A stretch of DNA of 64,000 nucleotides from S146-42 sp965371965 (GTDB lineage Bacteria > Planctomycetota > Phycisphaerae > Phycisphaerales > UBA1924). The notes below the pieces were generated by a model. That model was not told the origin of the DNA. It saw nothing but the letters and a program-made list of their open reading frames with translations, and made no database searches. The position numbers and the translations under genes are program-made. The DNA lies in assembly GCA_965371965.1 (NCBI GenBank), contig CBDVAM010000002.1, forward strand, positions 1-64,000. The letters are read 5' to 3'. This document shows positions 26,197 through 35,403 of this stretch, one piece after another. Position 1 is the stretch's first letter, and every line of letters starts with the position of its first letter.

Positions 26197-27966
26197 ATGG
26201 GGCGATTGTCGTTGCGCGGCGCGGGCGGCTTCGTCGGGCTGATCCTGCTCGCCTCGCTCGCCTGGGCCCAGGATGGGGCGTCTACGAGCAGCGTTCCACC
26301 GAGCCGCCAGGCCGACAATGTGGCGATTATCACCATCGACACGGGCGACGGCATGATCGACTCGGTCACCGCCAAGAGTTTTATTCGCAGGCTGGAGATC
26401 GCAGAACAATCCGGGGCCGACGCGTTCGTTGTTGAACTCAACACGCCCGGCGGGCAGGTCGGCGCGGTGCTGGAGATCTGCAACGCCATCAAGTCCAGCT
26501 CGATCGAGAACTCGGCGGCGTGGATCAACACCCAGGCGTATTCCGGCGGGGCGATCATCGCCCTGGCCTGCAAGGACATCATCACGTCGGACCCGGCAAC
26601 GATGGGCGACGCGCTGCCGATCTACGTGGACCCGCTCAAGGGCCTGCAGGCGCTGCCTCCTCTCGAACGCGGCAAGCTGACGATCCCGCTGATCAGCGAG
26701 GTGATCGACTCGGCTCGCCGCCAGAATAAGACCGAGTACATCTACGACGAGTACCTGGTCCAGGGCATCATCACCGGCGTCGAGCTGTGGTGGGTGCAGG
26801 ACAACCGGACCGGGCTGCGCATCGCGATCAATCGCGAGGAGTATGGCGTGATCTTCGGGACCGAGCCCGTCGGGTCTCCGCCGCGGCTGGGTTCGGCGTC
26901 GCCGGGCCAGGCGCCCTCGATCGACCACACGCCGATCCCGGTGCCTCCGGGGATGCAGGGCGTGCCGGGCATCGCGACCGAGATCGAGGCGGCATCGCCC
27001 GCGCTCGGCGAGATCGCGGGTTCTGCGGCGTCGCAGCAGGAGTTCGCATCCCGGCGTCCGACGATCACGGCGGGCGATCGCGGGCAGTGGACGCTCATCG
27101 AGAAGATCTCTGACGGCTCTGCGCCGCTGCTGTTTCGCGAGGGTGATCTGCGCCACTATCGGTTCTCGGTCAATGACACCCCGATCAAAGCTGTCGAGGA
27201 CGTGCAGGCGTGGTACGGCGCGTCGAAGGTGCGCACGATGGATCCGCTGTGGTCCGAGGGGCTCGTGCGGTTCATGACCACGATCTATGTCCGTGGGATC
27301 TTGGTCGTCCTGCTGCTGCTGGCGATCTTCATCGCGATGGTGCACCCGGGCATGGTCGTGCCCGAGTCGGTGGCCGTGCTGGCGCTGTGTGCGCTGCTCA
27401 TCCCCCCGTTTCTGATCGGCATGGCCAACTGGTGGGAGATCGTGGCGATCCTGGCGGGGATCATGCTGATCGCCGGCGAGATATTCGTGTTTCCGGGCTT
27501 CGGGGTGTCTGGGATCGCGGGCCTGGTGCTGCTGTTCGGCGGGCTCGTGGGGACCTTCGTGCCCGACCAGGGCTCGGGGCTGTTTCCCGATAGCCCGAGC
27601 CAGCAGCGCGATCTGCTCTTCGGCATGCTCACGGTGCTGCTGGCGACGACGACAGCGATCGCCGGGATGTGGTTTATCTCGCGCCGGTTCGGGACGCTGC
27701 CGCTGTTCAAGCACATGGTCCTGAAGGACCCGGAGACCTCCGGAGACTTGCTGCTGGCCATGGGCGAATCCGATGCCTTGGCGGCGAGGGTAGGTGAGGA
27801 GGGTGTGACCCTGACTGTTCTTCGCCCTGTCGGGCGGGTGGAGCTGGACGGTCGGATCATCGACGCGACCGCCGAGGGCGGCTACATTGACGCGGATCGC
27901 CCGGTGCGCGTCGTGGAGGTCACGGCGTTCGGCATTCTCGTGGCCCAACAAGAAGAGACAGCCTGA
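26197..27966 (+). CDS. NfeD family membrane-bound serine protease (ClpP-class)
   Basis: The 589-residue protein has a signal peptide (GLILLASLAWA), an N-terminal ClpP/crotonase-like protease domain and a C-terminal membrane part. Protease blocks include ELNTPGGQVGAVLEI (oxyanion region) and INTQAYSGGAIIALAC, where the serine after AY is the probable nucleophile. About four to five transmembrane helices follow (residues about 385-530), then a soluble OB-fold NfeD domain (GVTLTVLRPVGRVELDGRII). Family knowledge: such proteases cut stomatin/flotillin-type partners. The short NfeD and FloA genes follow directly, so they probably act together in membrane microdomain quality control. Confidence 0.92.
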   Translation: MGRLSLRGAGGFVGLILLASLAWAQDGASTSSVPPSRQADNVAIITIDTGDGMIDSVTAKSFIRRLEIAEQSGADAFVVELNTPGGQVGAVLEICNAIKSSSIENSAAWINTQAYSGGAIIALACKDIITSDPATMGDALPIYVDPLKGLQALPPLERGKLTIPLISEVIDSARRQNKTEYIYDEYLVQGIITGVELWWVQDNRTGLRIAINREEYGVIFGTEPVGSPPRLGSASPGQAPSIDHTPIPVPPGMQGVPGIATEIEAASPALGEIAGSAASQQEFASRRPTITAGDRGQWTLIEKISDGSAPLLFREGDLRHYRFSVNDTPIKAVEDVQAWYGASKVRTMDPLWSEGLVRFMTTIYVRGILVVLLLLAIFIAMVHPGMVVPESVAVLALCALLIPPFLIGMANWWEIVAILAGIMLIAGEIFVFPGFGVSGIAGLVLLFGGLVGTFVPDQGSGLFPDSPSQQRDLLFGMLTVLLATTTAIAGMWFISRRFGTLPLFKHMVLKDPETSGDLLLAMGESDALAARVGEEGVTLTVLRPVGRVELDGRIIDATAEGGYIDADRPVRVVEVTAFGILVAQQEETA

Positions 27967-28466
27967 TGGAGAGCCAGTACCTCGCGTGGGGGTTCATTCT
28001 GATCGGCGTCGCGATCCTGCTCGTGGTCGTCGAGTTGTTCGTTCCCAGCGGCGGCGTGATCGCCGTCGTCGCGGCGATCGCGGCGCTTGCCGGCGTGGTC
28101 TCGCTGTTCATGGAGGGCACGACCTGGGGGTTCATCGGCCTGAGCGGAGTCGTGATCGCGACCCCGATTGTCATCATCGGTGGGTTCAAGATCTGGTCGA
28201 GCACCAAGATCGGACGGGTGATGCTGGGCGAGGACGCGCAGGCGGAGATCCGGCGGCGCAAGGCCGAGGAACAGAGGCAACTCGATGAGATCCGCAGCCT
28301 GGTCGGTCTGGAGGGCGAGGCCTTGACGGATCTGCGCCCGATCGGAACCGTCCGCATCGACGGAAAACGCTACGACGCCCAGGCCGAGCTCAAGTTCGTG
28401 GACGCCGGATCGCGCATCGTGGTCACCCATGCCGACGCGTTTGCGATCAAGGTCCGACCGGCTTGA
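27966..28466 (+). CDS. Short NfeD-domain membrane protein
   Basis: This 166-residue protein starts one base into the stop of the upstream gene (TGATG), so translation is coupled. Two or three N-terminal transmembrane helices (WGFILIGVAILLVVVELFV, then VVAAIAALAGVVSLFM, then a third near residues 52-72) are followed by a soluble OB-fold NfeD domain (GLEGEALTDLRPIGTVRIDG). It lacks the protease domain. In many bacteria a short NfeD protein accompanies FloA, and the same order is seen here. Confidence 0.9.
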   Translation: MESQYLAWGFILIGVAILLVVVELFVPSGGVIAVVAAIAALAGVVSLFMEGTTWGFIGLSGVVIATPIVIIGGFKIWSSTKIGRVMLGEDAQAEIRRRKAEEQRQLDEIRSLVGLEGEALTDLRPIGTVRIDGKRYDAQAELKFVDAGSRIVVTHADAFAIKVRPA

Positions 28467-28546
28467 GCCCTTGAGTTTGCTTGATGCCCACATCGGGACG
28501 CTGTTCGGGCTACACTCGGATCAGATAAAGCAAAGGGAGCTAACTC

Positions 28547-29560
28547 ATGCCGCAAACCGAAACGCTGCTCATCATCGGTGCCGTGGTCTTCGGGCTGATT
28601 CTGCTGGTGCTGATCTTCGTCTTAGGCCAGTTTTTCAAGCTCTGGCTGCAGGCGCTGCTCTCCAAGGCCGCCGTCGGCTTGCCCGAGATGATCGCGATGC
28701 GCCTTCGAAACGTCGACGTGCGGACGATCGTGCTCAGCCGCATCCGTGCGGTCAAGGCGGGCATTGACATCGACACGAACCAGCTCGAGACGCACTATCT
28801 CGCCGGCGGGCGGGTGCCCAACGTCGTCAGCGCCCTGATCAATGCCCAGAAGGCCCGGATCGACCTGGTCTTTGATACGGCGTGCGCAATTGACCTGGCC
28901 GGGCGCGATATTCTCGACGCCGTGCAGACCTCGGTGATCCCCAAAGTCATCGATTGCCCGAACCCGACCGGCGGGCGCGCGACGATCGACGCGGTCGCCA
29001 AGGACGGCATCCAGCTCCGGGCGAGGGCCCGGGTGACCGTGCGGACCAACCTGCCCCGCCTGGTCGGCGGCGCGGGAGAGGAGACGATCATCGCGCGTGT
29101 CGGCGAGGGCATCGTCTCGGCGATCGGCTCTGCGGACAGCCACAAGCATGTGCTCGAGAATCCAGATCGCATCTCCAAGGCGGTGATGGCCCGCGGGCTC
29201 GACGCCGGAACGGCCTTTGAGATCCTCTCGATAGATATTGCCGATATTGACGTGGGCGAGAATATCGGTGCCAAGCTCCAGGCCGATCAGGCCGAGGCCG
29301 ACAAGCACCGCTTCCAGGCCGAGGCCGAGAAGCGCCGCGCGATGGCCGTCGCCCAGGAGCAGGAGTTCCACGCCGAGGTGGAGAAGAACCGGGCGCTGGT
29401 GGTGCTCGCCGAAGCCGAGGTTCCCAAGGCCATGGCCGAGGCGTTCCGCAGCGGCAACATGGGCATCATGGACTATTACAAGATGAAGAACGTCGTCGCC
29501 GACACGTCGATGCGCAACGCGATCGGCGGCGAGAGCGATTCCGGCAACAAGCCCTCGTGA
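28547..29560 (+). CDS. floA: Flotillin-like protein FloA
   Basis: The 337-residue protein has one N-terminal membrane segment (LIIGAVVFGLILLVLIFVLG), an SPFH domain and a glutamate/alanine-rich coiled coil (QADQAEADKHRFQAEAEKRR). Length and blocks such as DLAGRDILDAVQTSVIP and ARVTVRTNLPRLVGGAGEET match FloA (YqfA) rather than eukaryotic-type FloT. FloA organises membrane microdomains and fluidity. ATG 28547 has GGGAG upstream, and the gene follows the two NfeD genes, forming a canonical nfeD-nfeD-floA operon. Confidence 0.95.
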   Translation: MPQTETLLIIGAVVFGLILLVLIFVLGQFFKLWLQALLSKAAVGLPEMIAMRLRNVDVRTIVLSRIRAVKAGIDIDTNQLETHYLAGGRVPNVVSALINAQKARIDLVFDTACAIDLAGRDILDAVQTSVIPKVIDCPNPTGGRATIDAVAKDGIQLRARARVTVRTNLPRLVGGAGEETIIARVGEGIVSAIGSADSHKHVLENPDRISKAVMARGLDAGTAFEILSIDIADIDVGENIGAKLQADQAEADKHRFQAEAEKRRAMAVAQEQEFHAEVEKNRALVVLAEAEVPKAMAEAFRSGNMGIMDYYKMKNVVADTSMRNAIGGESDSGNKPS

Positions 29561-29564
29561 CCTA

Positions 29565-30203
29565 TCAGCCTGCGTCGCCGGCCTTTGCGAGCAGCGTCGC
29601 CAGGCGTGCGCGCCGGTAGCTCTCGCTCGAGAACAGCGTCGCCGGCGGACGCTCTGGTTCTCGCCGGTTCTGCACGGTTGACTCGTCTCTTCGACCATCG
29701 ATCCGGGTGGCACTTACTCGGCGCTCGAGGCGAAGATCAATGCCGTTGGAACTCTGAGGGCTCCCGTCGAGTTGCTGCGCGAGGCCGCTGGGATCATCTG
29801 CCCCGATGTGAAAGATCGTTCCGGCGGGAATCTCGGGGATCAGCCCGTCGGCGCCAACCTGGTACACCGAACGCGGGAAGATCGCACGGATCCCGCCGTC
29901 CTGGCGCATGAGCGATCCGTCCGGCGTTCGGTAGACCTGCTCGAATCCCACCGGCGAGCGCGGATCGATCTGCACGCTGCGGAGGCTCGCGCCGGCGGGG
30001 CCGATGTCCTCGAATCCCTGGTCGAGCGGCCTCGGCGAGGTCCACGCCTGATCGAAGGATGGGCTCCAGATTATCGGGGGTTGCCAGGGTTGCCACTGCG
30101 CCAACCGCCAGTCCTGGGTCGTCTGTGCCGAGGTCGAGGCGCAGAGCAGGCCAAGGGCACAAAGCTGCCCGGCGGGTCTCGCCATCGATCGCGAACGTCC
30201 CAT
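29565..30203 (-). CDS. Hypothetical exported protein
   Basis: This 212-residue protein has a signal-like N-terminus (ARPAGQLCALGLLCASTSAQ) and no recognisable domain. The body is hydrophilic, with a central part (SVQIDPRSPVGFEQVYRTPD) and basic, Arg-rich C-terminus. ATG 30203 has GGAGAG just upstream; the longer open frame is antisense to the TonB gene and was not used. It lies about 40 nt after the TonB-like gene on the same strand, so it is probably in the same operon. Function is unknown. Confidence 0.65.
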   Translation of the reverse strand: MGRSRSMARPAGQLCALGLLCASTSAQTTQDWRLAQWQPWQPPIIWSPSFDQAWTSPRPLDQGFEDIGPAGASLRSVQIDPRSPVGFEQVYRTPDGSLMRQDGGIRAIFPRSVYQVGADGLIPEIPAGTIFHIGADDPSGLAQQLDGSPQSSNGIDLRLERRVSATRIDGRRDESTVQNRREPERPPATLFSSESYRRARLATLLAKAGDAG

Positions 30204-30243
30204 CAACTCTCCATCGGCCTTCCGCCAGCCCGGGTTCGCCCCA

Positions 30244-31203
30244 CTACCGGGGTGGGATGAGTTCAATATACACCGTGATGACCCGATCGCCATCGAGGTT
30301 CTCAAGTGGCTTGCCCGATGCGGTCCAGCGGTACATGGCGTTGAGCCCGGCCTGATCGAGTTCGACGTTGCCGCTGGTGCGGGAGATATGCGCGTTCTTG
30401 ACCGTGCCCTCCTTCGAGAACGAGACCTTGTAGACCGTCCGCCGATTGCCCGCAAGCAGGCGGGTCGGGATCGTGAGTTCCGGGGGGACTCGGGTCTGGA
30501 TCTCCAGGCCCTGGGCGGCGGCGGGCTTGCCGGGCTGAACCCGCAGTGGCCTGGTCGGCGAGGTCGCCGGCGACTCCTTCTCGCTGGGGGCTCCTTCGCG
30601 CCGGGCCTCGCTCGCCGCTGCCTGCTCGGCGCTGGTCTGGCCCTTGGTGCCCTGGTCGTCAGCAGGCTGGGCGTCGTCCGAGGGCGTGGGCTTGCCCTCG
30701 GGTGTTTCAAACTCCAGTCGTTCGACCATCGCCGGCGGATCGATCGGGCCGATCTCTGCCTCGAAGGCCGGCGCTTTGGATTCGGCGTCGGCGACCGCCC
30801 TGGGCGACCTCGCCTGGGACGAGAGCGATTGCGACGAGGTGCTCGGTTCGATCAGTCCCATCGGGGTAGGGCCGGGAGACTGGGATAGGACCGCAGCCTG
30901 GATCGAGAACGACGCAAGGGCGAACGCCGCCTGCTCGACCTCGCTCTGTATCGCCTCGTGCGGCGTGGGGGCCTGGAACCCCAGCCAGGTCAGGGTCTCC
31001 ACCGTCGATTCGGAGATTCCCAGGCGGATCGTGCTGGCCTGGGGCTTGGGGATGGGCGGACGAGGGCTGCCAGAATCTCGATCCAGCGCTCCCGCGCCGA
31101 TGGCCAGCACGGTGACATGCACCAAGAGGCTCACCAGCAGCGCAAGGGCGAGACGGATGGAGCCGCGCGTTGGGGAATCGGAGTATTCGGCTGGCCTGGG
31201 CAA
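30244..31203 (-). CDS. TonB-like energy transducer
   Basis: The 319-residue protein has one N-terminal transmembrane helix (LALALLVSLLVHVTVLAIGAG), a long Pro/Ser/Ala-rich linker and a TonB-type C-terminal domain (YKVSFSKEGTVKNAHISRTS, then WTASGKP near the end). Such proteins transfer proton-motive force to outer-membrane receptors. No ExbB, ExbD or TonB-dependent receptor is in the window, so its partner is elsewhere, or it has another role. The start is TTG 31203 with a GGGGAG ribosome site; no suitable ATG is present. Confidence 0.8.
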   Translation of the reverse strand: MPRPAEYSDSPTRGSIRLALALLVSLLVHVTVLAIGAGALDRDSGSPRPPIPKPQASTIRLGISESTVETLTWLGFQAPTPHEAIQSEVEQAAFALASFSIQAAVLSQSPGPTPMGLIEPSTSSQSLSSQARSPRAVADAESKAPAFEAEIGPIDPPAMVERLEFETPEGKPTPSDDAQPADDQGTKGQTSAEQAAASEARREGAPSEKESPATSPTRPLRVQPGKPAAAQGLEIQTRVPPELTIPTRLLAGNRRTVYKVSFSKEGTVKNAHISRTSGNVELDQAGLNAMYRWTASGKPLENLDGDRVITVYIELIPPR

Positions 31204-31366
31204 TCTCGCTCCCCGAGGCTTCGTTGATCAAACCAAGGAACACTTCGGCCCGTCGGGACGTTTAGCTGTCTGAAAAACCGAACGCCCCCATCAGAATAGA
31301 TTGTTCGCGGGCAAGCGGCGGATTGCACCTCGACGGATAGAATCTCGAACTTACGGAGTAATACGC

Positions 31367-32500
31367 ATGTTTCAGCAACTCGGTCGATGCCTCGTGTACG
31401 GCACGGTCTGCGTCGCCGCGGCCGCTCATGGCCAGACACTCAAACTCGGTGACACAGCTCCGTCGATTGCAGTCGACGAGTGGATCAAGGGCGGGGATAT
31501 CACGTCACTGGAACGGGGAAAGGTCTATGTCATCGAGTTCTGGGCAACCTGGTGCGCCCCGTGCATCACGAGTATCCCGCACCTGTCGGAGTTGCAGAAG
31601 AAGTACGCCGACCAGGATGTCCACATCATCGGCACGACCAAGTTCGATCCGAACAATACCAAGCAGGGCGTCATTTCCTTTGTCGAAGACCAAGGGGACA
31701 AGATGGCCTACAACGTCGCCTGGGATGGCGACGGATCGATCTATCGGAGCTACATGGAGAACGCCCAGCAGGCCGGCATCCCGACCGCGTTCGTCGTTGA
31801 CCGCGATGGCAAACTCGCGTGGCTCGGCCATCCGATGGCGATGGACCGCCCGCTGGCGATGATCGCCGGCGGGAAATGGGACATTGAGAAATACCAGAAG
31901 GGCTCGGCGATCCACGATCGCGCCCAGCAGAGCTTCCAGAACGGCGACTTCGACGCCACCATAGACGCGGCCGACGAGCTCCTTGCAGACTACCCCAAGC
32001 TGTTCGGCGGCGACGCGCAGTATCTCAAGGTCATGATCGACCGGTACAAGGGCGAGGGCGAGCGTGTGATCGACGGGCTCGACGTGCTCATCAACGACTA
32101 CCCGGATTATCTGGGCGACAACGGGCCGTTCTTCAAGTTCTCCTCGATGATCGAGTACGGCATGAGCGAGCGGGCGATGAAGCTCGGGCGCGAGCTGGTC
32201 GATGGGCGGTTCAAGGACGATCCGGATCGGTTGGCGCAGATGGCCTGGGCCATCGCGACGACCGAGGTCGATGGGCTGGATCTGAACCTTGCGTTGCGGG
32301 CGGGCACGCGTGCCAACGAGCTGCGCAAGGGCGAGCACGCCGACACGCTGGACACCCTCGCACGCGTTCACTTCCAGCGGGGCGATGTGGACAAGGCGAT
32401 CGAGTTGCAGGCCCGGGCGGTTGAGTTGGAGACCGATCCGCAGCGCCTGCCGCACTTCAAGCGCACGCTGGGCGAGTACCGGTCGGCCAAGGACGACTGA
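31367..32500 (+). CDS. TlpA-like thioredoxin-fold protein with helical repeat region
   Basis: The 377-residue exported protein has a signal peptide (ending AAAAHGQ), then a TlpA/ResA-like thioredoxin domain with the redox pair WCAPC in FWATWCAPCITSIPHL. About 200 residues with a TPR-like helical character follow. The conserved cis-proline lies in the GIPTAFVVDRDGK strand. A thiol-disulphide reductase or sensor role in the periplasm is inferred. ATG 31367 has GGAG nine nt upstream. It is divergent from the TonB gene and ends at an intrinsic terminator shared with the cyclophilin gene. Confidence 0.87.
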   Translation: MFQQLGRCLVYGTVCVAAAAHGQTLKLGDTAPSIAVDEWIKGGDITSLERGKVYVIEFWATWCAPCITSIPHLSELQKKYADQDVHIIGTTKFDPNNTKQGVISFVEDQGDKMAYNVAWDGDGSIYRSYMENAQQAGIPTAFVVDRDGKLAWLGHPMAMDRPLAMIAGGKWDIEKYQKGSAIHDRAQQSFQNGDFDATIDAADELLADYPKLFGGDAQYLKVMIDRYKGEGERVIDGLDVLINDYPDYLGDNGPFFKFSSMIEYGMSERAMKLGRELVDGRFKDDPDRLAQMAWAIATTEVDGLDLNLALRAGTRANELRKGEHADTLDTLARVHFQRGDVDKAIELQARAVELETDPQRLPHFKRTLGEYRSAKDD

Positions 32501-32529
32501 CCCTCCCATCGAGTTGGTTCGATCAGAAG

Positions 32530-32564
32530 ACGCCCCGTCGATGCTCCTTCGGCGGGGCGTTTTT
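32530..32564. terminator. Bidirectional intrinsic terminator
   Basis: ACGCCCCG (32530-32537) pairs with CGGGGCGT (32553-32560) around a 15-base loop and is followed by TTTTT on the plus strand. It lies between two convergent genes (ends at 32500 and 32588) and would stop transcription of the TlpA-like gene, possibly of both. Confidence 0.85.
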
Positions 32565-32587
32565 GTTGCCTGGATCTTGCCGGCGAA

Positions 32588-33598
32588 TCAGCCCCCGGCG
32601 TCGTTGCTCGGAGCGTCGCTAACGGCGTCGCCTTCGCCCTTGCTGAGAGGACCGGGTCCGGTGCCGAAGGGCGGCGCATCGACGAGGCGTGCCTGCTTGA
32701 TCGCCGGCGGATCGAACGGACGATCGCCCTTGGCCTTGTCGACCGGGACCGACTGGATCGCGCGGATGGCCTCGGCCCCGCGCACGGCCTCGGCGAACGC
32801 CGTGTAGTTGCCGTCGAGGAAGCTGGTGCCCTGCCTGCTGAGGCAGACAAACACCTGTGAGCCGTTGCTGTTTGGGTCGCCGCTGCGGGCCATGGAGAGC
32901 ACGCCGAAGTCGTGCTCCAAGGCTGTCTGTTCGAGGTCGATGAAGTAGCCCGGCCCGCCGGAGCCCGTGCCCGTGGGATCCCCGACCTGGATGACGAAGG
33001 GAGCTCCGTTGGCCTTGGCCACGACGCGATGGAAGATGACATCGGTGTAGAAGCCGCCGCCGGCCAGGTCCATGAAGTTCCGCACGGTGTTGGGCGCGTG
33101 GTCCGGTCTCATGCGAAACTCGATCTCGCCCTTTGTGGTTTCCAGGACGACGTGCTGATCGACCCACGCACGCGTGCCCGAGTAGGTGTTGCCCGTGGCG
33201 CGAGGGACGGGACCGCGGATGCCCGGCTCCATGACAAAGTTGACCGGCGAGACCATCGGCTGGAGCACCACGGGCGCTCCCAAACCCTCGCCATCAACCG
33301 TGAGCTGGGCGTAGTGGACATGGCGGTGTTCCCTGCCTGATATCTGCGGAAACAACGCCCCGAGATCGACCCGTCCAGAGGCGACGTCGACGCTGGCCAG
33401 CGCTTCACCGTCGGGGTGGAACAGCGTGATGCTCACGCCCTCGGCGTCAGCAGGAACCTCGACCGAGAATGGGATCGGGCGATCCACGCCGTAGTAGGTT
33501 CGCTCGGGAGTGAGCTGCGCATCGGCGACGCCGACGACGAGGACACAGGCTGCGAGGGCTCCGAGGCGATGCCCCACGGTGTATTGGTGGATTCTCAT
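32588..33598 (-). CDS. Secreted cyclophilin-type peptidyl-prolyl isomerase
   Basis: The 336-residue protein has a signal peptide (ending VGVADAQ), about 110 residues of unassigned beta-rich sequence and a cyclophilin domain. Cyclophilin blocks are clear: FRMRPDHAPNTVRNFMDLAGGGFYTD and FHRVVAKANGAPFVIQVGDP, the latter equivalent to the catalytic FHRVI...FMIQGGD block, then GSQVFVCLSRQGTSFLDGNYTAFAEAV. It should speed proline isomerisation during folding of exported proteins. The C-terminus is a Pro/Gly/Ala-rich tail. The arginine of FHR, essential for catalysis in cyclophilins, is present. Confidence 0.9.
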   Translation of the reverse strand: MRIHQYTVGHRLGALAACVLVVGVADAQLTPERTYYGVDRPIPFSVEVPADAEGVSITLFHPDGEALASVDVASGRVDLGALFPQISGREHRHVHYAQLTVDGEGLGAPVVLQPMVSPVNFVMEPGIRGPVPRATGNTYSGTRAWVDQHVVLETTKGEIEFRMRPDHAPNTVRNFMDLAGGGFYTDVIFHRVVAKANGAPFVIQVGDPTGTGSGGPGYFIDLEQTALEHDFGVLSMARSGDPNSNGSQVFVCLSRQGTSFLDGNYTAFAEAVRGAEAIRAIQSVPVDKAKGDRPFDPPAIKQARLVDAPPFGTGPGPLSKGEGDAVSDAPSNDAGG

Positions 33599-33734
33599 GG
33601 GGCCACTGTATCATCGAAATCGGCGGTTGGGTCTACGCCGGGGGCTGGAGCGTAACGAGTCGACTCCCTGATTCAGCGCAGAGCACACCCACCGCGCCCC
33701 CGAGATGGTCCCGAGTCCCGGCGTGTGTCAGGAA

Positions 33735-34553
33735 TCAGTAGTCGATCTGGCCGCTGCCACCATCATCGAGGATGTTCCAGGGGTCGGCCTCGCCGAAGTC
33801 TGTCGTCCCGTCCTCAATCTGTGATAGCGCCGCAAGCAACTCTCCGGACCGATCGAGATACCACGTGACGCCGTAGTCCGCCCGCAGGAGGTTCGTGCCC
33901 TTGGTGTGATTGAAGTCGGTCTTTGACTCGAGGCCATCGGCGATCAACGCCGCACTGCTGGGACGAATCGCCGTGAGATGGCGTGCGCCATTGGGTCCTT
34001 GCCCGCGATAGTGGTAGTTGCCGATGACCCGCGGAGCCGGGGCCCGGCGAGGCTCGATCTGGAACTCGCCGGCGTAACGCTCGTAGGGGTTCTCTCCACG
34101 GTGTGACGGGCAGTAGAAGATCTTGGGAGCGTTGAGGTAGTCGAGTCCGACGAGGACGCCGAGCCCATCCCAATCGCCCGCAACGAGCACGCGGTTTCGG
34201 TCGGGGTTGCCGCGTTGGCCCTGACCCAGGCCACCCTCTTTCTCGACAGGGCTCAGTCGCAACGTCGTCATCTTTGCCGGGTCTGCGAACTCGCCGCGAA
34301 GGAACACGCTGCCCGGCATCGCGTCCTGACGATCTGTCGCGTAGAACGTGATGCCCATGCCGTGGTTTCTGATGTTCGAGGCGCAGTTGACCCGGCGTGC
34401 GGTCTCCTGCATCTGCGAGAGCGTCGGCAGCATGATGGACATCAGCAACGCAATCACCGCCATCGACACCAGAATATCCAGGAGCGAGAACCCCCTGCCC
34501 GCGGCCCTCAGGCAACGACCTGACGGCAAGCTGTGACTGGCGTCAGCGACCAT
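33735..34553 (-). CDS. Prepilin-type secreted protein
   Basis: The 272-residue protein has a prepilin-like leader (GRGFSLLDILVSMAVIALLMS) about 20 residues from ATG 34553, which has GGAGACAGGA upstream. In place of the glutamate usual at +5 after cleavage there is aspartate, so methylation and processing may be altered. A C-terminal HTKGTNLLRADYG resembles the H-X9-DG motif of DUF1559-like proteins with a Tyr inserted. Function is unknown. It is divergent from the ECF sigma factor gene. Confidence 0.82.
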   Translation of the reverse strand: MVADASHSLPSGRCLRAAGRGFSLLDILVSMAVIALLMSIMLPTLSQMQETARRVNCASNIRNHGMGITFYATDRQDAMPGSVFLRGEFADPAKMTTLRLSPVEKEGGLGQGQRGNPDRNRVLVAGDWDGLGVLVGLDYLNAPKIFYCPSHRGENPYERYAGEFQIEPRRAPAPRVIGNYHYRGQGPNGARHLTAIRPSSAALIADGLESKTDFNHTKGTNLLRADYGVTWYLDRSGELLAALSQIEDGTTDFGEADPWNILDDGGSGQIDY

Positions 34554-34668
34554 GAATCCTGTCTCCGGCTCGGGCACAATCTTCCGAGGCGTGCCCGAAG
34601 CGTCAATCCAGGGTACATAAATCGGACCTCGAACGCAAGTGGGATATTCCGCGATTCCAAGAATGGTA

Positions 34669-34682
34669 TTATCGGACGATAA
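34669..34682. promoter_or_regulatory. Inverted repeat upstream of the sigma/anti-sigma operon
   Basis: TTATCG-GA-CGATAA is a perfect 6-bp inverted repeat, 150 nt before the sigma factor start, in an otherwise gene-free spacer (34554-34830) between divergent genes. It is a candidate binding site for a dimeric regulator; no regulator is known. Confidence 0.3.
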
Positions 34683-34830
34683 CGTTCGGTCAGTTCGTGT
34701 GTTGAAATCTGAACTTGTCCGAATCCCGGGGCAGGGTCTCTGCGTATCAGGTTCTTGTACAGGGTGCTCGCACCGGGGAGAAAGGAACTTTGACACGGGC
34801 CACTCGGCCCAGCCCAAGTCGAGGCGATAC

Positions 34831-35403
34831 ATGGCTGTTGACAAGCCCACTCAGGGACGGATAGACCTCGATCTCATGACCCGCATCGCGTCGGGAGAGG
34901 AGAAGGCTGTAGAGGATTTATACGACCGCTTTGGATCCCTGGTGTATCGACTTGCGTATCAGTCGATGCCGACGAGGGCAGAGGCGGAGGATGCTGTTCA
35001 GGAAGTGTTCGTGCGTTTGTGGAAGACCGCGGATCGGTTTGATCCCAAGAGGGCGGCACTGGTAACCTGGGTCATGCTGATCACCAGACGACACCTTGTG
35101 GACAAGCTTCGGCGGACCCGGGCGCGGGTGAAGGCATCGACACTGGATGAGGCGCCACAGCCCGGAGTTGGTGCCGACGAGAGCGAACGATACGAGCAGG
35201 ACGAGCGGTTCGAGGCGCTCATGGAGCGGGTGAACACGCTTCCAGAACTGCAACGGACGGTGATAGTGCGGGCCTATCTCGGTGGGCAGACACTTCGGCA
35301 GATTGGTGAGGAGTTGGACACCCCATTGGGTACGATCAAATCCGCGTTGAGCCGGGCACTGGTCCGCCTTCGCGAGCGAGTGGGTGAGGAGTTTGTGGTA
35401 TGA
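34831..35403 (+). CDS. ECF-type sigma-70 family sigma factor
   Basis: This 190-residue protein has sigma region 2 (EAEDAVQEVFVRLWKTADRF) and region 4 (LPELQRTVIVRAYLGGQTLRQIGEELDTPLGTIKS) and no regions 1 or 3, the group IV (ECF) layout. The SigK/RpoE-like TWVMLITRRHLVDKLRR block agrees. It would direct RNA polymerase to stress or envelope promoters. ATG 34831 has GAGG six nt before it; the longer frame upstream is not conserved-looking. It overlaps the anti-sigma gene by four bases (ATGA), so the two are coupled. Confidence 0.93.
   Translation: MAVDKPTQGRIDLDLMTRIASGEEKAVEDLYDRFGSLVYRLAYQSMPTRAEAEDAVQEVFVRLWKTADRFDPKRAALVTWVMLITRRHLVDKLRRTRARVKASTLDEAPQPGVGADESERYEQDERFEALMERVNTLPELQRTVIVRAYLGGQTLRQIGEELDTPLGTIKSALSRALVRLRERVGEEFVV

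Noticed and set aside
25858..27951. A 697-codon antisense frame opposite the NfeD protease gene
   Set aside because: It mirrors the codon pattern of a well-supported gene and its translation is repetitive Arg/His/Asp/Gln-rich sequence without domains.
34784..34790. GGAACTT, a possible ECF-type -35 element before the sigma gene (autoregulation)
   Set aside because: No convincing -10 partner lies about 16 nt downstream.
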